The notes beneath the pieces were generated by a model. That model was given only the letters and a program-made list of their open reading frames with translations, was not told the DNA's origin and searched no databases. Positions 19,259-28,617 of a stretch of 64,000 bases of DNA are shown here, piece by piece. The translations under genes were made by a program, and so were the position numbers. Source of the stretch: Rugamonas brunnea (GTDB lineage: Bacteria; Pseudomonadota; Gammaproteobacteria; Burkholderiales; Burkholderiaceae_D). Location: contig NZ_JACEZT010000001.1 of assembly GCF_014042345.1 (NCBI RefSeq), forward strand, positions 186,001-250,000, in the 5' to 3' direction. Within the stretch, counting starts at the first letter, position 1. Each line of letters begins with the position of its first letter.

Positions 19259-19366
19259 GGAAAGTAGGGTTCTTTGTCGAGTTCGGGAAAACACCACCGC
19301 CGCAGGCGGCACACACTGCGGCAGCATGAGCGATGGTAAGCGAAAACGGGTGCTGCCGTATCGGCA

Positions 19367-19394
19367 AGATGTTACTAATCGCTACTTTTTCAAG
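19367..19394 (-). promoter_or_regulatory. Possible sigma32-type promoter upstream of mucD
   Basis: Read leftward: CTTGAAA, 13 bases, TAACATCT. The -35 is perfect; the -10 matches only the CATNT part of CCCCATNT. The start would leave a leader of roughly 100 bases. Confidence 0.35.
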
Positions 19395-19415
19395 GGCTGG
19401 GCCGGAACGGCCGGC

Positions 19416-19745
19416 TCACGACGGCGACATCGCCACGGCCGGCGAGGCGCCCTCGCCGCCGGACGCGGCCGGCCCCGAAGCCGCATCCGTGGCCGATGGC
19501 GCCGGCGCGGCGCCGGCCGGGGGCGGCTCGGCCGCCAGCCGGCGGGCCAGCCGGGCCGCGAAACCGTCGCTGAGCGTGCCGGCGGCGCCGTCCCGCAGCG
19601 TGTCGCCTATCGCCTGGTAGGCCCGCCAGGCGGCACGGCCATCCTCGCCGCCCAGCGCGGCCAGCGCCAGTTCCCGCTCACTATCGGGCAATTCCCCATC
19701 GGCCAGCGCCGAGATGTTTTCACGCAATCGCTTGGAAGTATCCAT
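19416..19745 (-). CDS. rseA: RseA-like anti-sigma-E factor, soluble short form
   Basis: A 109-residue protein whose first about 65 residues resemble the sigma-binding domain of RseA/MucA (ENISALADGELPDSERELAL, then RAAWRAYQAIGDTLR). The usual transmembrane segment and periplasmic domain are missing. The chain ends in about 35 residues of Pro, Ala and Gly-rich sequence with no hydrophobic stretch. It lies 91 bases after rpoE and is followed directly by mucD, without rseB. The regulated proteolysis that normally releases sigma-E needs the membrane segment, so control must work differently, or the gene has been shortened. The stop is clean in this sequence. Confidence 0.75.
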   Translation of the reverse strand: MDTSKRLRENISALADGELPDSERELALAALGGEDGRAAWRAYQAIGDTLRDGAAGTLSDGFAARLARRLAAEPPPAGAAPAPSATDAASGPAASGGEGASPAVAMSPS

Positions 19746-19836
19746 TCCCTATCCTGCCATGTTCACACCAACCTGCCACGCGGGGATGCCACCAGGAACC
19801 GTAACTTGCAGTACCTGCCCCACCATCATTGCCGCC

Positions 19837-20439
19837 TCACCAACGCTTGTCAACCGGCATATCGAGCAAGGGCCGCAACTTTTCCGCGATCACTTCGCGC
19901 GCGCGGAAGATGCGGCTGCGCACCGTACCAATGGGGCAAGCCATGATGTCGGAAATCTCCTCATAGCTCAGGCCCTCGATCTCGCGCAGCGCGATGGCGG
20001 TGCGCAGATCCACGGGCAAGGTGTCCATGGCGGCATTGACGGTCTGGGCGATCTGCTTGCTGGCCAGCACGGATTCGGGGGTGTTGATGTCGCGCAAGTG
20101 CTCGCCGTCATCGAACGATTCGGCGCGCTCGGCATTGCTCTCGGTGGAAGTGGGCGTGCGCCGCGCCTGCAGCGACAGCGCGTTCTTGGCCGTATTGATG
20201 CCGATCCGGTACAACCAGGTGTAGAACGCGGCGTCGCCGCGGAACATGCGCAACGCGCGGTAAGCCTTGATAAACGTTTCCTGCACCACGTCTTCCGCCT
20301 CCACCGGGTCATGCACGATGCGCGACAGCAAGCGCATCAGCCGGCGCTGATACTTCGCGACCAGCAGATCGAATGCCTGTTTGTCGCCAGCCTGGACCCG
20401 TTCAACCAGCAGCTGGTCGCACTCACGTTCTGTCGTCAC
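19837..20439 (-). CDS. rpoE: RNA polymerase sigma-E factor (ECF)
   Basis: A 200-residue extracytoplasmic-function sigma factor. Region 2 (QAFDLLVAKYQRRLMRLL to FRGDAAFYTWLYRIGINTAKN) and region 4 (LREIEGLSYEEISDIM, CPIGTVRSRIFRAREVI) are intact and very close to E. coli RpoE. I chose the GTG at 20439: it follows a GAGG site and yields TTERECDQLLVERVQ, aligned with the E. coli start; an upstream ATG at 20475 would add 12 Arg/Pro-rich residues. A sigma-E-type promoter about 35 bases upstream suggests autoregulation. Confidence 0.94.
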   Translation of the reverse strand: MTTERECDQLLVERVQAGDKQAFDLLVAKYQRRLMRLLSRIVHDPVEAEDVVQETFIKAYRALRMFRGDAAFYTWLYRIGINTAKNALSLQARRTPTSTESNAERAESFDDGEHLRDINTPESVLASKQIAQTVNAAMDTLPVDLRTAIALREIEGLSYEEISDIMACPIGTVRSRIFRAREVIAEKLRPLLDMPVDKRW

Positions 20440-20480
20440 GCCCGTCGTCCTCGGTGACCTGCAGCGTGGGCGCATATAGC

Positions 20481-20509
20481 AATAGAGTTTGCCGGCTGCA
20501 AGAAGTTCA
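20481..20509 (-). promoter_or_regulatory. Sigma-E-type autoregulatory promoter of rpoE
   Basis: Read leftward: TGAACTT (20509-20503), 16 bases, TCTATT (20486-20481). It fits the GGAACTT-N16-TCTRA pattern of RpoE promoters, and rpoE autoregulation is well known. Confidence 0.7.
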
Positions 20510-20527
20510 CGGTTTGCGTCATTTTTT

Positions 20528-20989
20528 TCATGTCCCGTCCGCCTCGCCGCCGCGCGCGGCCACGGCGCGGCACGCCAGCGCCAATGGACGGAACGCCGCC
20601 CGCGTCACGCAGCCCGGCGCCACCAGCACTTCCTGCACCGGCTCACCGGCCCGGCCCAGGCGCAGGAACAGCACGCCGGCCCACAAGGTCGAACCGGCGA
20701 GCAGGGTCAGCGGCGGCGCTGGCGCAGGCGGGGCAGGCGCCGGCGCATCCGGCCCTGTCTGTTGGTATACCGTCAGCCGTATCTGGCCAACCGGGGATAG
20801 ATCAATCCGGCGCGGCTTAGGATTGCCGCCGCGCCAGGGCAAACCGGCCACGCCGGCCGCGACGCACACGGCCGCCCAGCCAGGCCCCGGGCAGGACAGC
20901 GCGGACAGCATGACGCCCGCGCAGACGAACAGGCGCGCCAGGCGTACAACAGACGAGGGCCGCACGACGGCCGAGACCGCAATCGACAT
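20528..20989 (-). CDS. Putative YgfX-like membrane protein
   Basis: A protein of about 153 residues from the ATG at 20989 (an earlier ATG at 21064 would add 25). Two hydrophobic segments (about 15-35 and 37-50) are followed by a soluble part with KPRRIDLSPVGQIRLTVYQQ and a Pro/Ala linker. This hairpin-plus-soluble-domain layout, and the position between fabF and rpoE, resemble YgfX-like proteins of betaproteobacteria. The match is not strong enough to assign a toxin or cell-division role. Confidence 0.55.
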   Translation of the reverse strand: MSIAVSAVVRPSSVVRLARLFVCAGVMLSALSCPGPGWAAVCVAAGVAGLPWRGGNPKPRRIDLSPVGQIRLTVYQQTGPDAPAPAPPAPAPPLTLLAGSTLWAGVLFLRLGRAGEPVQEVLVAPGCVTRAAFRPLALACRAVAARGGEADGT

Positions 20990-21078
20990 GGCAACCGACG
21001 TGCGAACACGCCGCAGGATGGCAATACGTTTGATGCAAAGGGGATAAAACAGACGCGCCGGCAAGGCCGGGCAATTCA

Positions 21079-21100
21079 GGCGCCGGCGAATGCCGGCGCC
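21079..21100. terminator. Palindromic hairpin downstream of fabF
   Basis: GGCGCCGGC and GCCGGCGCC pair perfectly around GAAT. With the adjacent dyad at 21106-21137 it probably forms the end of the fab transcript, although neither has a strong T-run. Confidence 0.5.
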
Positions 21101-21105
21101 GAATC

Positions 21106-21137
21106 AGCGCCCATCCTGATTGGACAGGACGGGCGCT
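21106..21137 (-). terminator. Stem-loop just after fabF stop
   Basis: AGCGCCC.TCCTG and CAGGA.GGGCGCT form a long, slightly imperfect stem 8 bases after the fabF stop. The transcript-side T-run is poor, so termination may be partial. Confidence 0.5.
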
Positions 21138-21144
21138 AAAAGGT

Positions 21145-22392
21145 TCACACTTTTCCGAACACGAGACTGCCGTTGGTGCCGCCGAAGCCGAACGAGTTCT
21201 TCACTGCATACTCGATCTTCATCGGACGGGCCGTATTGGCACAGAAGTCCAGGTCGCAAGCGGGGTCCTGGTTGAAGATGTTGATGGTCGGTGGCGACAC
21301 CTGGTGGTGCACCGCCAGTACCGTAAACACTGCTTCCAGGCCGCCGGCGCCGCCCAGCAGGTGACCGGTCATCGACTTGGTCGAATTGATCACCATGTTC
21401 TTGGCGTGCGCGCCGAAGGTGCGCTTGATGCCCTGCACTTCCGCCACGTCGCCCAGCGGGGTGGACGTGCCGTGCGCGTTCAGGTAGTTGACCTGGTCCG
21501 GATTGACGCCTGCGTGACGCAGGGCGTTGACCACGGACTTGCTGCCGCCGCTGCCATCTTCCAATGGCGAGGTCATGTGATAAGCATCGGCGCTCATCCC
21601 AAAGCCCAGCAGTTCAGCGTAGATCTTGGCGCCGCGTGCCTTGGCGTGCTCGTACTCCTCCAGCACCATGACGCCCGCGCCCTCGCCCAGCACGAAGCCG
21701 TCGCGGTCGCGGTCCCACGGCCGCGAAGCGGTCGCCGGATCGTCATTGCGGGTGGACAGGGCACGGGCCGAGGCGAAGCCGCCCAGGCCCAGCGGCGATA
21801 CGGTCGCTTCCGCGCCGCCGGCCACCATCACGTCGGCGTCGCCGTACTCGATCAGACGAGCGGCCGCGCCGATGCTGTGCAGGCCGGTGGTGCAGGCCGT
21901 GACGATCGACAGGTTAGGACCACGCATGCCGTACTTGATCGACAGGTTACCCGAGATCATGTTGATGATCGAGGCAGGCACGAAGAACGGGGAGATACGG
22001 CGTGGACCACGCTTGTCGTAATCTTCCTTGGTTTCTTCGATCAGCGGCAAGCCGCCGATACCGGAACCGATGATCACGCCGATGCGATCGGCGTTTTCCT
22101 CGGTGACGACCACACCGGAGTCCTGCACCGCCTGGATGCCGGCGGCCATGCCGTAATGGATGAAGGTATCCATGTGGCGTGCTTCTTTGGCGGGGATGTA
22201 ATCCTCGATGTTGAAGCCTTTGACTTCGCCGGCGAACTGGGTGGTAAAGGGTTGCGCATCAAACTTGGTGATGTTGGCGATACCCGATTTCCCCTCGGTG
22301 ATTGCGCTCCACGCTTCGGCAATGTTATTGCCGACGGGCGTCACGCAGCCAAGGCCGGTGATCACAACACGACGGTTTTTAGAACGGCTCAA
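21145..22392 (-). CDS. fabF: 3-oxoacyl-ACP synthase II
   Basis: A 415-residue condensing enzyme that elongates acyl-ACP in type II fatty-acid synthesis. The Cys-His-His triad is visible: Cys in [12 protein letters not shown] (about residue 166), His in [11 protein letters not shown] (about 305) and His in [15 protein letters not shown] (about 342). It follows acpP by 29 bases, the usual acpP-fabF pair. Confidence 0.97.
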   Translation of the reverse strand: MSRSKNRRVVITGLGCVTPVGNNIAEAWSAITEGKSGIANITKFDAQPFTTQFAGEVKGFNIEDYIPAKEARHMDTFIHYGMAAGIQAVQDSGVVVTEENADRIGVIIGSGIGGLPLIEETKEDYDKRGPRRISPFFVPASIINMISGNLSIKYGMRGPNLSIVTACTTGLHSIGAAARLIEYGDADVMVAGGAEATVSPLGLGGFASARALSTRNDDPATASRPWDRDRDGFVLGEGAGVMVLEEYEHAKARGAKIYAELLGFGMSADAYHMTSPLEDGSGGSKSVVNALRHAGVNPDQVNYLNAHGTSTPLGDVAEVQGIKRTFGAHAKNMVINSTKSMTGHLLGGAGGLEAVFTVLAVHHQVSPPTINIFNQDPACDLDFCANTARPMKIEYAVKNSFGFGGTNGSLVFGKV

Positions 22393-22421
22393 GCGATTCT
22401 CCTGGAGTCGATCGGACAGGC

Positions 22422-22661
22422 TTAGGCCTTGACGTGGGCAGTAGCGTAGTCGATCGCTTGCTGCACGGTGGTGATCTTCTCGGCTTGCTCGTCAGGGATT
22501 TCCATTTCGAATTCGTCTTCCAGGGCCATCACCAGTTCCACGGTGTCCAGGGAGTCGGCGCCGAGGTCGTCGACGAACGAGGATTCCGTCTTGATGTCTG
22601 CTTCAGCGACGCCCAGTTGCTCAGCGACGATTTTCTTAACGCGTTGTTCGATATCCGACAT
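22422..22661 (-). CDS. acpP: Acyl carrier protein
   Basis: A 79-residue acidic carrier protein. The phosphopantetheine attachment Ser is in [15 protein letters not shown] near residue 37. It receives its prosthetic group from AcpS, encoded at 10172-10567 in this window. It lies between fabG and fabF. Confidence 0.98.
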   Translation of the reverse strand: MSDIEQRVKKIVAEQLGVAEADIKTESSFVDDLGADSLDTVELVMALEDEFEMEIPDEQAEKITTVQQAIDYATAHVKA

Positions 22662-22727
22662 GTTATGGCTCCATTATGTTTGTTACGGAAAGCGCGCATT
22701 TTATCAGGTTTGCGCACTGAAAAACTA

Positions 22728-22759
22728 ATTTCGGTGTCTGCTGCTATTTCTACCGAAAT
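22728..22759. repeat. 8-base inverted repeat upstream of acpP
   Basis: ATTTCGGT (22728-22735) and ACCGAAAT (22752-22759) flank 16 bases between fabG and acpP. This could be an operator or an mRNA stem in the leader; no regulator is recognisable. Confidence 0.4.
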
Positions 22760-22805
22760 CACTACTAAATGATGCGAACGGGCGGCCTACAGCCGCCTGC
22801 CCACC

Positions 22806-23552
22806 TCAATTCATGTACATACCGCCGTTCACGTGCAAGGTCGTGCCGGTGATATAGGCCGCCTGCGGCGAGGCCAGGAAGGCCACGGCGGCGGCGATGT
22901 CCTCGGGCTTGCCCAGGCGCGCCAGCGGGATCTGGGTCAACAGGGCGGCGTGCTGCTCCTCGCCCAGCGCCTTGGTCATGTCGGTGTCGATGAAACCGGG
23001 CGCCACGCTGTTGACGGTGATGTTGCGGCTGCCGATCTCGCGCGCCAGCGCGCGGCCCATGCCCTCCACGCCGGCCTTGGCGGCCGCGTAGTTCATCTGG
23101 CCCGGATTGCCGGCCGACGCCACCACCGAGGTGATGTTGATGATGCGGCCGGTCTTGGCCTTCATCATGCCGCGCAGCACGGCACGCGACAGGCGACCCA
23201 CGGCCGTCAGGTTGGTGGCGATGACGTTATCCCACTCCTCGTCCTTCATGCGCATGGCCAGCTGGTCCTGGGTGATGCCGGCGTTGTTGACCAGGATGCC
23301 GACGGCGCCCCAGGTCTTGCCGATCTCGTCGATGACGGCCGCGCAACGCTCGGCGTCCGTCACGTTCAGCACCATGCCCTGGCCCGCTTCGGCGCCGATC
23401 TCAGCCAGGTAGGCGCTGATGGCCTGCGCACCAGCTTCCGAGGTGGCCGTGCCGATCACGCGCGCGCCCTGGCGCGCCAGTTCCTGTGCGATGGCCTTGC
23501 CGATGCCGCGCGATGCGCCCGTCACCAGCGCGATTTGATTTGCTAAATTCAT
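22806..23552 (-). CDS. fabG: 3-oxoacyl-ACP reductase
   Basis: A 248-residue short-chain dehydrogenase that performs the first reduction of the elongation cycle with NADPH. It has the GASRGIGKA nucleotide motif at residues 14-22, NNAGIT near 89, and the Ser/Tyr/Lys catalytic set in ITSVV..YAAAKAG. The C-terminus TGTTLHVNGGMYMN is typical of FabG. Confidence 0.97.
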   Translation of the reverse strand: MNLANQIALVTGASRGIGKAIAQELARQGARVIGTATSEAGAQAISAYLAEIGAEAGQGMVLNVTDAERCAAVIDEIGKTWGAVGILVNNAGITQDQLAMRMKDEEWDNVIATNLTAVGRLSRAVLRGMMKAKTGRIINITSVVASAGNPGQMNYAAAKAGVEGMGRALAREIGSRNITVNSVAPGFIDTDMTKALGEEQHAALLTQIPLARLGKPEDIAAAVAFLASPQAAYITGTTLHVNGGMYMN

Positions 23553-23597
23553 GCTTATCCTTATGTGAATGTCGATACTGCCCCAGCGGGGCCGCGC

Positions 23598-24539
23598 TTA
23601 CTTGAGCAGCGTCAAAACCCGTTCCAGCGACGCCTGATCCACGATGGCGTCGCCCACCAGGCGCGCATCGATGCGCTTGGTCAGGCCCATCAGCACCTTG
23701 CCCGGACCGCATTCGATCACTTGGGTGATGCCGTCATTGGCCACCTTCTGCATGGTTTCCACCCAGCGCACGGGGCTGGCCGCCTGGCGCACCAGCGCAT
23801 CCTTGATGGCGACCGGGTCGTTGACGACAGCCACGTCGACGTTGTTGATCAGCGGGATCTGCGGCGCGGCGAAGCTCAGGCCAGCCATGTATTCGCGCAG
23901 GCGGTCCGAAGCGGGTTTCAGCAGCGACGAGTGGAACGGCGCCGACACGGGCAGCTTCATGGCGCGCTTGGCGCCCTTGGCCTTGGCCAGTTCGCAGGCG
24001 CGCTCGACGGCGGCCGTATGGCCGGCGATCACCACTTGCGCCGGCGCATTGAAGTTGACGGGCTCGACCACGGAAGCCGGATCGGCCGCGGCCGCTTCGG
24101 CGCAGGCGGCGCGCACGTCGTCGTCGGACAGGCCCAGCACCACGGCCATCGTGCCCTGCCCCACGGGCACGGCTTCCTGCATGGCTTGGGCGCGGAAACG
24201 CACCAGCGGCACGGCGTCCTTGAAGGCGATCACGCCGGCGGCCACCAGGGCCGAGTATTCACCGAGGCTGTGGCCAGCCACCACGGTCGGCGCCGGACCG
24301 CCGGCCGCCAGCCAGGCGCGGTACACGGCCACGGCGGCCGTCAGCATCACGGGCTGGGTGTTGGTGGTCAGGTCCAGCTCTTCCTTCGGACCTTCAGCGA
24401 TCAGCTTGCCCAGGTCGAACTGCAGCGCGTCGGACGCCTCGGCCACCGTCTGGGCCACGACCGGATTGCCGGCAAAACCGTCCAGCATCGCAATCGCTTG
24501 CGAACCCTGGCCTGGGAATACAAATGCAAATTGAGTCAT
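23598..24539 (-). CDS. fabD: Malonyl-CoA:ACP transacylase
   Basis: A 313-residue enzyme that loads malonyl groups onto AcpP. It begins with FVFPGQGSQ, has the catalytic Ser in GHSLGEYSALV near residue 92, and a later conserved His in PVSAPFHSSLL. It lies between fabH and fabG, 45 bases from fabG. Confidence 0.97.
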   Translation of the reverse strand: MTQFAFVFPGQGSQAIAMLDGFAGNPVVAQTVAEASDALQFDLGKLIAEGPKEELDLTTNTQPVMLTAAVAVYRAWLAAGGPAPTVVAGHSLGEYSALVAAGVIAFKDAVPLVRFRAQAMQEAVPVGQGTMAVVLGLSDDDVRAACAEAAAADPASVVEPVNFNAPAQVVIAGHTAAVERACELAKAKGAKRAMKLPVSAPFHSSLLKPASDRLREYMAGLSFAAPQIPLINNVDVAVVNDPVAIKDALVRQAASPVRWVETMQKVANDGITQVIECGPGKVLMGLTKRIDARLVGDAIVDQASLERVLTLLK

Positions 24540-24619
24540 ACGTTATCCGTTTGTTAAGTGGGGCAAAACCCCGAAACCTTACACCGGGCCGCCATTCCGG
24601 GAGGCGACCCCGGGCGCGC

Positions 24620-24637
24620 TTAGAATTCTAATTCTAA
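24620..24637. promoter_or_regulatory. AT-rich palindrome TTAGAATTCTAA in the fabH-fabD gap
   Basis: A perfect 12-base palindrome (24620-24631) with a third half-site TTCTAA (24632-24637) in an otherwise GC-rich gap. It could be an operator upstream of fabD. No matching regulator consensus comes to mind. Confidence 0.4.
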
Positions 24638-24652
24638 ATTGCGACCAAAAAA

Positions 24653-25639
24653 TTACATTCGCGCGAGCACTGCACCCCACGTGAAGCCGCCGCCCACGCC
24701 TTCCATCATCACGTTCTGGCCGGGCTTGATACGGCCGTCGCGCATGGCGATATCGAGCGCCAGCGGGATCGAGGCGGCCGAGGTGTTGCCGTGCTGGTCC
24801 ACCGTCACCACCATCTTTTCCGGCGGCATGCCCAGCTTCTTGGCCGTGCTGTTCATGATGCGGATGTTGGCCTGGTGCGGGATCAGCCAGTCGAGCTGGT
24901 CGGGCGTCATGCCGGCCTTGTCCAGCGCCTCGTGCGCCACCTTCTCCAGCACGGAGACGGCCAGCTTGAACACGGCCGGACCATCCATGTACAGGAAGCC
25001 GCTGCCGGCGATGGCGCCGCCATCGACATTGCCCGGAATGCTGAGCACGTCCGCGTGGCGGCCGTCCGCGTGCAGCTTGGTCGCCAGGATGCCCGGCGTC
25101 TCGGACGCCGTCAGCACGATGGCGCCGGCGCCGTCGCCGAACAGCACGCAGGTGCCGCGGTCATCGAAATTGAGGATGCGCGAGAACACTTCGGCGCCGA
25201 TCACCAGCACGTTCTTGTGCGCGCCCGAACGGATAAAGCTGTCGGCCACGGACACGGCGTACACGAAGCCGCTGCACACGGCCTGCACGTCCACGGCTGC
25301 GCCGTTGTTGGTGATGCCCAGCTTGCGCTGCACGATGCAGGCCGTGCTGGGGAAGCTGCCGAAGAAGTCCGGGGTCGAGCTGGCCACGATGATCAGGTCG
25401 ATGTCGTTGGGCTGCAAACTCGCCATCTCCAGCGCGTTCTTGGCCGCATGCACGGCCAGGTCCGAGGACTTCTGCTCAGGCTCGGCGTAATGGCGGGCCG
25501 AAATGCCGCTGCGGGTGACGATCCACTCGTCCGAGGTTTCGATGCCCTTGGCGGCCAGTTGATCGGTCAGATCCTGGTTGGTGACCCGCTTGGGTGGCAG
25601 ATAGCTGCCGGTGCCGATAATTTTGCTATACAAAGTCAT
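24653..25639 (-). CDS. fabH: 3-oxoacyl-ACP synthase III
   Basis: A 328-residue initiating condensing enzyme that joins acetyl-CoA and malonyl-ACP. The active-site Cys is in [13 protein letters not shown] (about residue 114), His in [12 protein letters not shown] (about 255) and Asn in [15 protein letters not shown] (about 285). It lies 16 bases after plsX. Confidence 0.97.
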   Translation of the reverse strand: MTLYSKIIGTGSYLPPKRVTNQDLTDQLAAKGIETSDEWIVTRSGISARHYAEPEQKSSDLAVHAAKNALEMASLQPNDIDLIIVASSTPDFFGSFPSTACIVQRKLGITNNGAAVDVQAVCSGFVYAVSVADSFIRSGAHKNVLVIGAEVFSRILNFDDRGTCVLFGDGAGAIVLTASETPGILATKLHADGRHADVLSIPGNVDGGAIAGSGFLYMDGPAVFKLAVSVLEKVAHEALDKAGMTPDQLDWLIPHQANIRIMNSTAKKLGMPPEKMVVTVDQHGNTSAASIPLALDIAMRDGRIKPGQNVMMEGVGGGFTWGAVLARM

Positions 25640-25655
25640 ACCGCTTTACCGTCCA

Positions 25656-26717
25656 CTAGATAGTTGAGCCAGGTGCTTCCTGTGCTGTCGTTTCGCGCGG
25701 CATCAATTCAGCGATCATGGTCGCCAGATGGGCCAGCACGTCATTTTTTGCAGCATCATACGCGCGTCGGATCGCCCACTCAAAGGAATATGCATCGGCG
25801 CCGCCGTGGCTCTTGAACACCAGGCCGCGCAAACCGAGCAGGCTGGCGCCGTTGTAGCGCGACGGATTGACACGGTTGCGCACGGCCTTGAGCGCGCCCA
25901 TGCCCAGCAGCGCGCCCAGCATGCTAAGCCAGTTACGCTTGAATTCGGCGCGCAGGGTGTCGGCGAACAGGCGGGCCACGCCCTCGATCGCCTTGAGCGT
26001 GACGTTGCCCACGAAACCGTCGCACACGACGATATCGGTGGTGCCCTTGAAGATGTCGTTGCCTTCCACGTTACCGTAGAAATTGAGCGCGCCGCGCTCG
26101 TGGTCGGCTTGCAGCAGCTTGCTGGTGGCCTTGACCACTTCATTGCCCTTGATGTCTTCCGTACCCACGTTCAGCAGGCCGATGGTGGGACGCTCGATGT
26201 GCTCCATCGCGGCCACCAGCACCGAACCCATGATGGCGAACTGGTGCAGGTGGTGCGGTTCGCAGTCGACGTTGGCGCCCAGGTCCAGCATATAGGTGGG
26301 ACCATTCTTCTGGTTCGGCATGACGCTGCAGATGGCGGGACGGTCGACGCCGGCCATGGTCTTGAGCACATAGCGCGACACGGCCATCAGCGCGCCCGTG
26401 TTACCGGCCGACACGCAAGCCTGCGCGCGGCTCTCCTTGACTTGCTCGATCGCCACACGCATGGACGAATCCTTCTTGCGGCGCAGCGCCACTTCCAGCG
26501 GATCGTCCATCGTCACCTGCTCGGAGGCGTGCAGCACGGACAGGCGCGGGTGCGCGTCCGCATGGTGTTTTTTCAGCTCGGCGCGGATGACGTCCTCCAA
26601 TCCAACGAGGATCAGTTCGGCGTCTGGCTCAGAGTTTACGAAGGAAATAGCTGCAGGAATGGTAACCGACGGGCCGTGGTCTCCGCCCATGCAGTCGATA
26701 GAAATTTTGATTGTCAT
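25656..26717 (-). CDS. plsX: Phosphate acyltransferase
   Basis: A 353-residue peripheral membrane enzyme making acyl-phosphate from acyl-ACP for phospholipid synthesis. Family hallmarks are [15 protein letters not shown] at the start, [12 protein letters not shown] near residue 102, and [12 protein letters not shown] near 232. It heads the plsX-fabH-fabD-fabG-acpP-fabF run after a terminator behind rpmF. Confidence 0.97.
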   Translation of the reverse strand: MTIKISIDCMGGDHGPSVTIPAAISFVNSEPDAELILVGLEDVIRAELKKHHADAHPRLSVLHASEQVTMDDPLEVALRRKKDSSMRVAIEQVKESRAQACVSAGNTGALMAVSRYVLKTMAGVDRPAICSVMPNQKNGPTYMLDLGANVDCEPHHLHQFAIMGSVLVAAMEHIERPTIGLLNVGTEDIKGNEVVKATSKLLQADHERGALNFYGNVEGNDIFKGTTDIVVCDGFVGNVTLKAIEGVARLFADTLRAEFKRNWLSMLGALLGMGALKAVRNRVNPSRYNGASLLGLRGLVFKSHGGADAYSFEWAIRRAYDAAKNDVLAHLATMIAELMPRETTAQEAPGSTI

Positions 26718-26837
26718 TGTTTTGATTCAGTACCACGCTCCGCCCTTCTGGGGCTAGCCGCGGCAAGATGCGGACCTCGATGACGCAGGGTCAACGCGAT
26801 TCAAAATGACGGTGTGCAAACAGGATTGCAGCCGATG

Positions 26838-26887
26838 AAAAAAGAAAAAGCGGCGCCACGCAGGTTATGCACCACGTCGCACCGCTT
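26838..26887 (-). terminator. Terminator between rpmF and plsX
   Basis: Read leftward, an AAGCGG...CCGCTT stem of about 15 pairs with one mismatch is followed by TTTTTCTTTTTT. It should separate ribosomal protein expression from the fab genes, at least in part. Confidence 0.75.
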
Positions 26888-26911
26888 ATCTTAGCCCACA
26901 AAAAACGTCGA

Positions 26912-27094
26912 TTACTCGTCGTTTTTGGTTTTCAGGACTTTACGACCACGATAGAAGCCGTTAGGGCTGATGTGGTGACGCAGGTGGGTTTCACCGGTGG
27001 TTGGCTCGATCGCCAGTTGCGGGGCAACCAGGAAATCGTGCGAACGGTGCATACCGCGCTTCGAAGGGGACTTCTTGTTCTGTTGAACGGCCAT
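26912..27094 (-). CDS. rpmF: Ribosomal protein L32
   Basis: A 60-residue large-subunit protein starting [20 protein letters not shown]. It has no cysteines, so it is the zinc-free form also found in E. coli. It lies between the yceD-like gene and plsX, a conserved order. Confidence 0.98.
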   Translation of the reverse strand: MAVQQNKKSPSKRGMHRSHDFLVAPQLAIEPTTGETHLRHHISPNGFYRGRKVLKTKNDE

Positions 27095-27283
27095 GATGAC
27101 TCCTAATACATAAGTTCTTAAATTTTAACACATTCGACTGGCAAATTCATGCGAATCGAGTATCCCAGCGGCAAAACTGGTCATACTTGCCTTGCCGACA
27201 TCGTTAAATTGCTTTTACTACGCTTCACTACACAATGCCATACTCGATTACTACACGCGTTTGACACGTCTGTTACCTACTGC

Positions 27284-27781
27284 TTATTCGGATTTGAGGC
27301 CCTTGAGGGCGTCGAATGGCGACGGCTTCGCGCTCTGTGCCGCCTTGACCAGCGCGTCGTCCGGGCAGACGTCGTGCTTGGGCGTATGCGGCAAGGCCAG
27401 CAGGGCCTCGTCTTCGACCAGGTCGGCCACGCTCATGCTGCGCGTGCCGACGATCACGTCGATGGTTTCATCATCGATAATTTCTTCGATCTCATCGGCG
27501 TGCGCGTCGTCCTTACCGAGCATCAGCAACGTCGAAGAGTTGATCTTGTATGCATAGGGGGTCAGGCAACGCTGGCACACCAACTGCACCGTGCCGCTCA
27601 CCGACAGACGAATCTGCGGAAAACCCTGCTTGCTGGTGCTGCCTTCGAGCTTCCAGCTGATCGTGCCGGACTGGTCCGCGCAGTCTTTCGTCAAGCGGGT
27701 CATCTCGGCGACAGGCGTCACGCCCTCGCTGATCCCGTTCGTGCGACAAAAATCAAATGCGTCGATCACAACAGCGCTCAT
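27284..27781 (-). CDS. yceD: YceD/DUF177 family protein
   Basis: A 165-residue protein of the DUF177 family, found next to rpmF in most bacteria and implicated in 23S rRNA accumulation. A C-Q-R-C pair near residue 91 (QLVCQRCLTPY) and the acidic DEIEEIIDDETIDV segment are typical. Transcription probably starts at the promoter at 27808-27837, and rpmF follows 189 bases downstream. Confidence 0.88.
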   Translation of the reverse strand: MSAVVIDAFDFCRTNGISEGVTPVAEMTRLTKDCADQSGTISWKLEGSTSKQGFPQIRLSVSGTVQLVCQRCLTPYAYKINSSTLLMLGKDDAHADEIEEIIDDETIDVIVGTRSMSVADLVEDEALLALPHTPKHDVCPDDALVKAAQSAKPSPFDALKGLKSE

Positions 27782-27807
27782 GGACTAGCTTCCCCGGAAA
27801 ACCTGCG

Positions 27808-27837
27808 ATAATAACAGGGTTTTCGCCACCGAGTCAA
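27808..27837 (-). promoter_or_regulatory. Sigma70-type promoter for yceD-rpmF
   Basis: Read leftward: TTGACT, 18 bases, TATTAT, ending about 27 bases before the yceD start. The divergent maf gene begins at 27949. Confidence 0.6.
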
Positions 27838-27948
27838 AGCCCCGCGCATTTTTCACGCGCCAAGTCGCTTGTTGCACCGCTTTTTCGTCCGGCGTCAGAG
27901 CATATAACATTTCTTCCCACCAAGCCAGCATTGCGGCCAAAATATTGC

Positions 27949-28569
27949 ATGAAGCCTCTCGATACCCTGCCCGTCCACCTTGTTTTAGCCTCCAGCTCCG
28001 CCTACCGCAAAGAACTGCTGTCGCGCCTGCACCTGCCATTCGACGTGGCCGTGCCCGACATCGATGAAAGCCCCCTGCCCGGCGAATCGCCGAGCGCGAC
28101 GGCCCTGCGGCTGGCGCGCGAGAAGGCGGCCGCCGTGGCCGCCCGCCTGCCCGGTAGCGTCGTGATCGGCTCGGACCAGGTGGCCACGCTGGACGACCAG
28201 CAGATCGGCAAGCCGGGCAACCACGCCAACGCGCTGCGCCAGTTGCAGCAGATGCGCGGCCGGCGCGTCGTGTTCCACACGGCCCTGTGCGTGTGGGACG
28301 GCCGCGCCGCCGATCCGGCCAAGGCCGCCCAGGTGCAGGATATCCAGACCACCGTCACCTTCCGCGACTTGCCGGACACGGAACTGGACGCCTACCTGCG
28401 CATCGAGCAACCGTACGATTGCGCCGGCAGCGCCAAGAACGAAGGACTGGGCATCGCCATCCTGGAACGCATCGACAGCAGCGACCCGACCGCGTTGACG
28501 GGCTTGCCCTTGATCGCGCTCACTGGCATGCTGCGCCAGATCGGCGTGCCCTTCTTCGGCCTCGCCTGA
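27949..28569 (+). CDS. maf: Maf-family nucleotide pyrophosphatase (YceF type)
   Basis: A 206-residue house-cleaning pyrophosphatase. The SSSAYRKELL start and the catalytic GSDQVATLDDQQIGKPG segment near residue 72 indicate the YceF subgroup, which in E. coli acts on m7GTP. I chose the ATG at 27949 (MKPLDTLPVHLVLASSS). It is divergent from yceD and followed 48 bases later by an RsmI-like gene, an order seen in other betaproteobacteria. Confidence 0.9.
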   Translation: MKPLDTLPVHLVLASSSAYRKELLSRLHLPFDVAVPDIDESPLPGESPSATALRLAREKAAAVAARLPGSVVIGSDQVATLDDQQIGKPGNHANALRQLQQMRGRRVVFHTALCVWDGRAADPAKAAQVQDIQTTVTFRDLPDTELDAYLRIEQPYDCAGSAKNEGLGIAILERIDSSDPTALTGLPLIALTGMLRQIGVPFFGLA

Positions 28570-28617
28570 ACCCTCGCCTGAACCATTTCGCACCACTAAC
28601 AAGAAAAGCACGTATCC

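Noticed and set aside
27785..28039. 84-codon leftward open frame between yceD and maf
   Set aside because: It overlaps the yceD promoter and the maf start, and no conserved features were seen.
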